From the NCBI GenBank assembly GCA_016928935.1, contig JAFGJU010000007.1, positions 15,155 to 79,154 of the forward strand: a DNA stretch of 64,000 bases, in the 5' to 3' direction. Shown here in pieces: positions 58,501-64,000 of the stretch. Source of the stretch: Candidatus Eiseniibacteriota bacterium. GTDB lineage: Bacteria; Eisenbacteria; RBG-16-71-46; JAFGJU01. Each line of letters begins with the position of its first letter. Positions within the stretch are counted from its first letter, which is position 1. The translations under genes were made by a program, and so were the position numbers. Under the pieces are notes generated by a model that was not told the origin of the DNA, did not search any database, and worked only from the letters and a program-made list of their open reading frames with translations.

Positions 58501-59895
58501 ATGATGAGCGACATCGACATTCAGGGCTCCTTCAGGGATCCGAGCGGCTTCCTTTTCCGTCAAGACGGAATCCTCTACAGGCAGGTCAACGCCGGCTACA
58601 AGGAACATTACGACGCTCTGCTCGGTTCCGGCCTGTACGAGACACTGGTGCGCGACGGGCTCCTGGTCAGCCACGGAGAGGCCGAAATCGGCCTCTCCAG
58701 GTCCGAGGACGCATACAAAGTCATCAGGCCCGACCACATCCGTTTCATCTCGTATCCGTACGAATGGTGCTTCAGTCAGCTCAAGCACGCAGCCTTGACC
58801 ACCCTCGAGGTGCAAAAGAGGGCCCTCGAGTTCGGAATGGTCCTCAAGGACGCCAGCGCCTACAACATTCAGTTCGAGAGCGGCAGGCCGATTCTGATAG
58901 ACACCCTCTCATTCGAGAAGTACCGGGAGGGGACACCTTGGGTCGCCTACAGGCAGTTCTGCCAGCATTTCCTGGCCCCGTTGGCGCTGATGGCTCGGAC
59001 CGACGTCAGACTCGGCCGCCTGTCCCAGTTGTTCATAGACGGAGCCCCGCTGGACCTCGCGAGCCGGCTCCTGCCTCTTCGCACGCGCCTGACGCCGTCC
59101 TTGTTCCTGCACGTGCACGTCCACGCCAGGAGCCAGGCCTACTTCGCCGAGAAGCGCGTGGACGTGCGGAAGACAGGCCGCAAGGTAAGCCGACTGGCCC
59201 TGCGCGGTCTCATCGACAGCCTCGAATCGGCCGTCAGGGCGCTCAAGTGGAACCTGCCGTCCACGGAATGGGGCGACTACTACCGGGACACCAACTATTC
59301 GGAAGCGGCCCTCAGGCACAAGACTGAAACCGTCGCGGCGCTCCTGGCAAGTGTAAAACCGGACACTGTGTGGGACCTGGGCGGCAACCTGGGCCTTTTC
59401 AGCAGGATTGCCAGTGACACGGGCGCGGAGACAGTCTCTTTCGACGCGGACCCCGCCGCAGTCGAGAAGAACTATCTCGAGGCGGTCAGGAAGAAGGAGC
59501 AGAAGATTCTCCCCCTGCTCTTGGACCTGACGAATCCCAGTCCCGACATAGGATGGCAGAACCGCGAGCGAGAGTCCCTGATTGCTCGCGGGCCCGCGCA
59601 CACCGCGATGGCGCTGGCCCTGATCCATCACCTGGCAATATCAAACAACGTTCCACTCGGCAAGATCGCGGACTTCTTGAAGAGCGTCTGCCGGTTTCTC
59701 GTCATCGAATTCGTTCCCAAAAGCGACTCGCAGGTGCAGAGACTGCTGTCGACCAGGGAGGACGTCTTCAGCGACTACACACGGCAGGCGTTCGAGGCCG
59801 AGTTCAGTCAACGCTTCGCGATACAGGAGTGCGTGCAGCTCAAAGAATCCCAGAGGGTCTTGTATTTGATGCGGAAGCACCCGGTGGCACTATGA
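58501..59895 (+). CDS. Class I SAM-dependent methyltransferase-like protein
   Basis: 464 residues. The N-terminal ~250 residues are a distinct helical module (SGLYETLVRDGLLVSHGEAE, LKDASAYNIQFESGRPILIDT). The Rossmann core starts near residue 290 with motif I, VWDLGGNLGLFSRIAS, and the acidic SFDADPAA that binds the ribose of SAM. A later segment, HTAMALALIHHLAISNNVPL, is typical of this family. It may methylate a sugar, lipid or polymer made by the neighbouring enzyme. Its stop overlaps the next start by 4 bp. Confidence 0.82.
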   Translation: MMSDIDIQGSFRDPSGFLFRQDGILYRQVNAGYKEHYDALLGSGLYETLVRDGLLVSHGEAEIGLSRSEDAYKVIRPDHIRFISYPYEWCFSQLKHAALTTLEVQKRALEFGMVLKDASAYNIQFESGRPILIDTLSFEKYREGTPWVAYRQFCQHFLAPLALMARTDVRLGRLSQLFIDGAPLDLASRLLPLRTRLTPSLFLHVHVHARSQAYFAEKRVDVRKTGRKVSRLALRGLIDSLESAVRALKWNLPSTEWGDYYRDTNYSEAALRHKTETVAALLASVKPDTVWDLGGNLGLFSRIASDTGAETVSFDADPAAVEKNYLEAVRKKEQKILPLLLDLTNPSPDIGWQNRERESLIARGPAHTAMALALIHHLAISNNVPLGKIADFLKSVCRFLVIEFVPKSDSQVQRLLSTREDVFSDYTRQAFEAEFSQRFAIQECVQLKESQRVLYLMRKHPVAL

Positions 59896-61439
59896 GATTA
59901 CAGCCGATCGTCCACCCCTTCTTGTTGGCTCTGTTCCCCGTTCTGTTTCTGTTCTCTCACAACATGGAGCAGCTGTCACCCAGGGTGATGGTCGCGCCTG
60001 CGACGGTCCTGCTCGCTGGCGCACTTATTCTGTGGTCGCTGCTCACTCTCCTGCTCAAGGACGCGAAGCGTGCCGGATTGCTCGTCTCCATCGGCCTCCT
60101 ACTCTTCTTCTCATACGGTCACGTCAGTGGTCTTGTCGTCAGCTCGGCGTCGGGTGAACCCGGAGGCCTGAGACACAGGCACCTCCTGGCACTCTGGACG
60201 GGCCTGTTCGCACTGGGAGCCTATTTTTCGCTCAGGGCCAGGGCGAATGTCAGCGGCCTCAACAAGTTCCTCAATCTTGCGGCCGCCTTCGCGGTGGCCT
60301 TCCCTCTTGCCAGCATGGCGGTCTACGAGGCCAGAAGCGCGGCCGCCCGGCAGCCCGGTGGAGCGCACGGGGGCGATGTCACCCCCCTGCGGCCGACGGG
60401 CGAGCTCCCGCACTTGTACTACATCATCCTGGACGAATACGCCGGTGACGACATCCTCCGCGACATGTACGGCTACGACAACAGGCCCTTCCTGGATTCC
60501 CTCAGCCATAGAGGCTTCTACGTGGCGCGCGGCGCGCGGTCCAATTACCACTTTACCCATCTGTCGCTCGCCTCGTCCCTGAACCTCAGCTATCTTGCCG
60601 GGACGGACAGCTGGAAGCGCGACATCAAGAACAACAGGGTGTTTCGCGCCCTGAGGAAATGCGGCTACACGATAGTGGGGTTTTCGTCGGAGACGTCCTA
60701 CACGGACCTCAGGAATGTCGACCTCTACATGAGGCCGGACTGGTCCTTCAGCGAGTTTCAGAATCAGCTCATCAACGCCACTCCCCTGTTTCTGGTGACG
60801 TCCCGGCTCTTTGAGCCCGTCGCCTTGCACAGAAGACACATCAGTTACACGCTCGAACACCTCCCGGACCCCGCCGGGTCCCGTGACCCCGCCTTCGTCT
60901 TCGCTCACATCCTCTGCCCTCACCCTCCGTTTGTGTTCAACGAGGACGGCAGCCCCGCAGGAGGAGGCGACCCTCTCAGGTTCGACGACACGAGCCACAC
61001 AAGGGACACCACGCTTGTCGACGAGTACGTGGGAGGTTATCGAAAACAGGTGGCATTCCTCAACCAAAGGCTGACTGCCGTGGTCGACAGCATACTGTCC
61101 GCGTCGTCCAGGCCATGCGTTATCATATTGCAGGCGGACCACGGCCCCCGTGCGGCGTTCTATCCGGACGACATACAGAAGAGCTATCTCAGGGAACGGT
61201 TCTCAATACTGAACGCCTACTACTTCCCGCGCGGCGACTACTCTGAGTTGTACCAAAGCATAAGCCCCGTGAACACTTTTAGAGTCATCTTCAACCGGTA
61301 CTTCGGCGCCGAGTACGAGCTTCTGGACGACAGGTGCTTCCTCACTCCACCGGAGGCCCCTAACACGCTCCTCGAGGTCACGGCAGCAGTAGTTGACCGT
61401 TCGGCCGCGGATTCGTCGGCCGCAGCCCCCCCGCGATAG
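59892..61439 (+). CDS. AlkP-superfamily (sulfatase-like) membrane enzyme
   Basis: 515 residues from the ATG overlapping the methyltransferase stop. Five or so hydrophobic segments (~5-150) precede an extracytoplasmic AlkP/sulfatase domain: the first metal Asp in IILDEYAGDDIL, the probable Thr nucleophile in NYHFTHLSLASSLNLSYL, HILCPHPPFVF and the metal pair in LQADHGPRAAF. The layout recalls LtaS/EptA-type phosphotransferases, but substrate residues are not diagnostic. Probably modifies an envelope polysaccharide or lipid with a phosphoryl group. Confidence 0.82.
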   Translation: MRLQPIVHPFLLALFPVLFLFSHNMEQLSPRVMVAPATVLLAGALILWSLLTLLLKDAKRAGLLVSIGLLLFFSYGHVSGLVVSSASGEPGGLRHRHLLALWTGLFALGAYFSLRARANVSGLNKFLNLAAAFAVAFPLASMAVYEARSAAARQPGGAHGGDVTPLRPTGELPHLYYIILDEYAGDDILRDMYGYDNRPFLDSLSHRGFYVARGARSNYHFTHLSLASSLNLSYLAGTDSWKRDIKNNRVFRALRKCGYTIVGFSSETSYTDLRNVDLYMRPDWSFSEFQNQLINATPLFLVTSRLFEPVALHRRHISYTLEHLPDPAGSRDPAFVFAHILCPHPPFVFNEDGSPAGGGDPLRFDDTSHTRDTTLVDEYVGGYRKQVAFLNQRLTAVVDSILSASSRPCVIILQADHGPRAAFYPDDIQKSYLRERFSILNAYYFPRGDYSELYQSISPVNTFRVIFNRYFGAEYELLDDRCFLTPPEAPNTLLEVTAAVVDRSAADSSAAAPPR

Positions 61440-61650
61440 CATTGCGCGCTCCGTGCACTACGGGCCGGCCGGGCAGCCGCAGAACCACGGTCCCGAACGG
61501 CCGGTTGCCGCCTGCACGGCTCGCAAGAGAGGCGCGGCAGCCGCCGGGTCTCGGCCCCGGTTTGATCTGGGCCTGGGACTGGGTCACGGTCGGGGCGCGC
61601 TGACTTCCTTCGTCATGGCTGACTCCTTGTTGGAAGTAGCCCATGAAACC
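61440..61650. other. Intergenic stretch with no gene recognised
   Basis: No supported open frame, tRNA or hairpin with a T-run was seen between the AlkP-like gene and the transporter's control region. Confidence 0.4.
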
Positions 61651-61685
61651 GGACAATTGAGACGTCAAAGAAGTAGGACAATTGA
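61651..61685 (+). promoter_or_regulatory. Direct repeat, possible operator of the transporter gene
   Basis: GGACAATTGA occurs at 61651-61660 and again at 61676-61685, 25 bp apart and each centred on the palindrome CAATTG. The second copy ends 27 bp before the -35 of the transporter promoter, so an activator binding two helical faces is plausible. Confidence 0.4.
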
Positions 61686-61712
61686 CATATCGGACTATAC
61701 CAGCGAGTTTTC

Positions 61713-61741
61713 TTGACTCATCTCCGGCACAAACTTATACT
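61713..61741 (+). promoter_or_regulatory. Sigma-70-type promoter of the peptide transporter
   Basis: TTGACT (61713-61718), a 17-bp spacer and TATACT (61736-61741), about 60 bp before the start codon. Confidence 0.75.
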
Positions 61742-61805
61742 TACCGGCACACCTTTCTCTCTCGCCGTCACACGACGCACATGCACCCCAGCAAGGGAGC
61801 TTTGA

Positions 61806-63299
61806 ATGGACTACCCGATGGCACCACCGCAGACTGGTGAAGGGATGTGGATGGGGCACCCGCGCGGGCTGATGACGCTCTTCTTCACTGAGCTTTGGGA
61901 GCGCTTCAGTTACTACGGAATGCGCGGAATCCTCGTGCTCTTCCTGGTGGACGCAGTGCGGGGCGGTTTTGCAATGGACACGGCCACCGCCGCGGCCATC
62001 TACGGGCTCTACACCTCCATGGTCTACCTGGTGGCTTTGCCCGGCGGCTGGATCGCCGACAACCTGATGGGGCAGAGGAACGCCATCTTCACCGGCGGCG
62101 TCATCATCGCCTGCGGCCATTTCAGCATGGCCGTTCCGACCACTTACACGTTTTACCAGGGCCTGATCCTAATCATCATAGGCACCGGGCTGCTCAAGCC
62201 CAACGTGAGTGCCATAGTCGGCGGGCTTTATCCCGAGGGCGGCGCGCGCCGGGACGCCGGCTTTTCGGTCTTCTACATGGGCATAAACATCGGAGCGCTT
62301 TGCGGCCCGCTCATCTGCGGCTACCTGGGCGAGAATATCAACTGGCACTATGGGTTCGGCGCCGCCGGCGTGGGCATGGTCCTGGGCCTCATCCAATACA
62401 GGCTGGGCTACAAGTATTTCCACACGGTGGGCGTGATGCACCACGAAGACCGCGGGAAGTTCCGACTGGCGGCGCGCAGGCTGGCCGTGGGAATAGGCGC
62501 TCTCGTGGGCGTCGTGGCCATGATCGCCCTGTTGCGGGCCACCGTGTTCCACTTCACAATCCAGGGGTTCGCTCGGGGACTCGGTTACTTCGTCATAGCC
62601 CTGGCCCTTCTCTACTTCTCCTACATCATTTTCCTGAGCAAGCTCGAGAAGGTCGATAGGCATCGCGTCGCAGTCATCTTCTTTCTCTTCATCGGCGCGG
62701 CCCTCTTCTGGTCGGGCTTCGAGCAGGCCGGGTCGTCCATGAACCTATTCGCCGAGCGCCTGACTGACCGCACGTTCGCGGGATGGGAGATGCCCGCCAG
62801 CTGGCTCCAGTCGGTGAACCCCGTCTTCATAATCGCTCTGGCACCGGTGTTCGGCTGGCTCTGGGTCGCTCTGGCGTCCAGGCGGCGCGAGCCGTCCATT
62901 CCGGTCAAGTTCTTCTACGGCCTGCTGCTGCTGGGCGTGGGATTCCTGGTAATGGCCTGGGGCTCGCTGTACGCCGCCAACGACGGCGGCCCCGGAGTAA
63001 GCCCGATGTGGCTGGTGGTCACGTATTTCATGCACACTCTGGGCGAGCTCTGCCTGAGTCCGGTGGGTCTGAGCAGCGTGACGAAGCTCGCGCCCAGGAA
63101 TCTTGTGGGCCAGATGATGGGCACTTGGTTCATGGGAGCCGCGCTGGGGAACTTGATAGCGGGCCTGGTGGCAGGGCAGTTTGAGACCTTGCCTCTACCC
63201 AAGCTCTTCCTGATGGTGGCCATTCTGGCCGCCTCCACGGGTTTCCTGTTCCTCATCTTCAGCAGGCCCATAAAGAGGCTCATCGGGAACTCAGTCTGA
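61806..63299 (+). CDS. POT/PTR-family proton-coupled peptide transporter
   Basis: 497 residues with about 14 membrane segments. The diagnostic ExxER motif is FFTELWERFSYYGMRG near residue 30. The PTR2 signature is recognisable in GLILIIIGTGLLKPNVSAIVGGLYPEG and FSVFYMGINIGALCGPLICG. It imports di- and tripeptides with protons in the cytoplasmic membrane. It is transcribed alone from its own promoter. Confidence 0.95.
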   Translation: MDYPMAPPQTGEGMWMGHPRGLMTLFFTELWERFSYYGMRGILVLFLVDAVRGGFAMDTATAAAIYGLYTSMVYLVALPGGWIADNLMGQRNAIFTGGVIIACGHFSMAVPTTYTFYQGLILIIIGTGLLKPNVSAIVGGLYPEGGARRDAGFSVFYMGINIGALCGPLICGYLGENINWHYGFGAAGVGMVLGLIQYRLGYKYFHTVGVMHHEDRGKFRLAARRLAVGIGALVGVVAMIALLRATVFHFTIQGFARGLGYFVIALALLYFSYIIFLSKLEKVDRHRVAVIFFLFIGAALFWSGFEQAGSSMNLFAERLTDRTFAGWEMPASWLQSVNPVFIIALAPVFGWLWVALASRRREPSIPVKFFYGLLLLGVGFLVMAWGSLYAANDGGPGVSPMWLVVTYFMHTLGELCLSPVGLSSVTKLAPRNLVGQMMGTWFMGAALGNLIAGLVAGQFETLPLPKLFLMVAILAASTGFLFLIFSRPIKRLIGNSV

Positions 63300-63448
63300 G
63301 CGGCGCATCACCGGGGTCCCCGGGCACGTCCCCGTGAGGCATGAAGTGAAGGGACGACGGTGCCACACCGTGTCCGCTTCTGTAACGCCTCAGGGCGGGA
63401 TCGCGCAAGACCGGCGAAAAAACACCCACCAGCCGGGCCCCGGGCCGA

Positions 63449-63475
63449 CGCCCAGGCTCCAATCGAGCCGGGCCG
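63449..63475 (+). repeat. Hairpin upstream of the pilin gene
   Basis: GCCC-a-GGCTC ... GAGCC-GGGC forms a 9-bp stem with one bulge and the loop CAATC. It may end the transporter message or sit in an enhancer region of the pilin gene. No T-run. Confidence 0.35.
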
Positions 63476-63532
63476 ACAGTCTAATCGCCTGCTGTCAAAA
63501 AGGTTAAGAAACGAACCCGCCAGGCGCTGCCG

Positions 63533-63548
63533 TGGTACGGCTCTTGCT
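63533..63548 (+). promoter_or_regulatory. Probable sigma-54 (-24/-12) promoter of flp
   Basis: TGGTACG-GCTC-TTGCT matches the consensus TGGCACG-N4-TTGCW with a single change. The -24 GG and -12 GC are at the correct 10-bp distance. Transcription would start near 63560, followed by the AAGGAGGAG site of the pilin gene. Confidence 0.6.
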
Positions 63549-63594
63549 CAGTTCCCTACTCGGGTCAGAGCACCTTCACGGAAGGAGGAGAACG

Positions 63595-63816
63595 ATGAAC
63601 ACTCTCAAGCGGATGTTGAGGGGACAAAGCGGCGCCTCGACGACCGAGTATGCTCTTCTTCTTGCCCTGGTGGCAATAGCAGTCATAGGAGTCATTATCC
63701 TGTTTCGCGAAGAACTCGCGCGGACCTTCATGACTATAGCGGACGCCCTGAGGGGCGCTGACGGAGCCGCCGGCTCCAGCCCAGGCGGGACTCACGCACG
63801 CCCGATTGGCGGATAG
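63595..63816 (+). CDS. flp: Flp/Fap-type pilin
   Basis: The ATG at 63595 with GGAAGGAGGAG upstream gives 73 residues. A short basic leader (MNTLKRMLRGQSG) is followed by the class III prepilin core ASTTEYALLLALVAIAVIGV, with the invariant Glu at +5 relative to the likely cleavage after Gly. The C-terminal third is Gly/Ala/Ser-rich. It would be cut by a TadV/prepilin peptidase and assembled by a Tad machine encoded elsewhere or beyond the right edge. Confidence 0.92.
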   Translation: MNTLKRMLRGQSGASTTEYALLLALVAIAVIGVIILFREELARTFMTIADALRGADGAAGSSPGGTHARPIGG

Positions 63817-64000
63817 CTCGGCGCAACCCCACACGCCAGGACGTTCCGGCCTCGGGAGCGAAGCCACGGCCGGACCGCTAGTTCGCCGCCGGAAACCGCG
63901 AACCGCGCACAGCACCCTGCCACGTCCCACAGCGTGACCCCGGGCCGCAGCGACTCCAGTGTCACGACGCCAGGACGGTTTCCCGGACGCCGTCATCGGC
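63817..64000. other. Right edge, no gene recognised
   Basis: 184 bp after the pilin gene with no supported open frame. Any Tad genes must start beyond the window. Confidence 0.4.

Noticed and set aside
63350..63440. Possible c-di-GMP (GEMM) riboswitch before the pilin gene
   Set aside because: A GGGACGA stretch is present, but the conserved GCAAA and tetraloop-receptor elements of GEMM could not be matched.
1..64000. CRISPR arrays, insertion sequences, prophage or integrase genes
   Set aside because: No regularly spaced identical repeats, transposase or integrase motifs, or target-site duplications were found.

Overview
The window is high-GC (roughly 60-65 %), densely packed bacterial DNA from a diderm. 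It encodes outer-membrane assembly proteins (a TamA-like Omp85 and a TamB), a PorV/PorQ-like barrel, an AsmA-like protein and RseP. Several traits fit a member of the FCB superphylum or a neighbouring uncultured lineage: the PorV-like protein, a 31-residue bS22-like ribosomal protein of the Bacteroidetes type, an FG-GAP pseudogene with a gliding/Por-type C-terminal tail, a K+-independent membrane pyrophosphatase, and an archaeal-type FBP aldolase/phosphatase. No 16S or tRNA gene is present, so this placement is an inference. Housekeeping promoters are of the sigma-70 type (TTGACx, 17-18 bp spacer, TAxxxT) and can be read by eye before many transcription units.

Layout. 1-8 kb: TPR protein (5' end outside), lipoprotein, H+-pyrophosphatase, cytidine/blasticidin-type deaminase, beta-lactamase-fold hydrolase, and bifunctional FBP aldolase/phosphatase. 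8-15 kb (mostly minus): ComEC, and an operon of BON, TPR and PP2C-like/PEGA proteins. 15-20.4 kb: LysM transglycosylase, PorV-like protein, PilZ protein, RNase R. 20.5-27 kb: bS22-like peptide, HU, FmdB zinc ribbon, then a compact bacterial microcompartment (BMC) operon read right to left: PduL, two BMC-H, BMC-P, acylating aldehyde dehydrogenase, PduS-type flavo-Fe/S protein, BMC-T, BMC-P. No signature enzyme or alcohol dehydrogenase is present. 27-35 kb: an unexplained non-coding stretch with two strong hairpins, PDZ and beta-helix exported proteins, a PTS-IIA / zinc-ribbon / HD operon, an AsmA-like protein and a small unknown.

35.3-57.2 kb: fourteen closely spaced or overlapping minus-strand genes under one visible promoter: RseP, TamA, TamB, a metalloprotease/TolB-propeller/barrel protein, UvrD, GatCAB, LarA, PurD, PurE, Sua5/TsaC, a YwlE-type phosphatase, and an RpiB-GlyA fusion. 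The distal end reproduces the Bacillus ywlC-ywlE-ywlF(rpiB)-glyA order, with the last two genes fused. 57.2-64 kb: a degenerate 27-bp tandem repeat, an FG-GAP pseudogene, a truncated exported ORF, a cassette of small membrane protein, methyltransferase and AlkP-superfamily membrane enzyme, a POT-family peptide transporter, and a Flp pilin behind a probable sigma-54 promoter.

The metabolic genes fit an anaerobic or energy-limited, gluconeogenic heterotroph: a PPi-driven proton pump, FBP aldolase/phosphatase, peptide uptake, an aldehyde-oxidising BMC making acyl-phosphate, and a lactate-racemase-type enzyme. The points most worth following up are the BMC without a signature enzyme, the RpiB-GlyA fusion with its altered SHMT active-site loop, the BSD-like deaminase, and the decayed FG-GAP gene.
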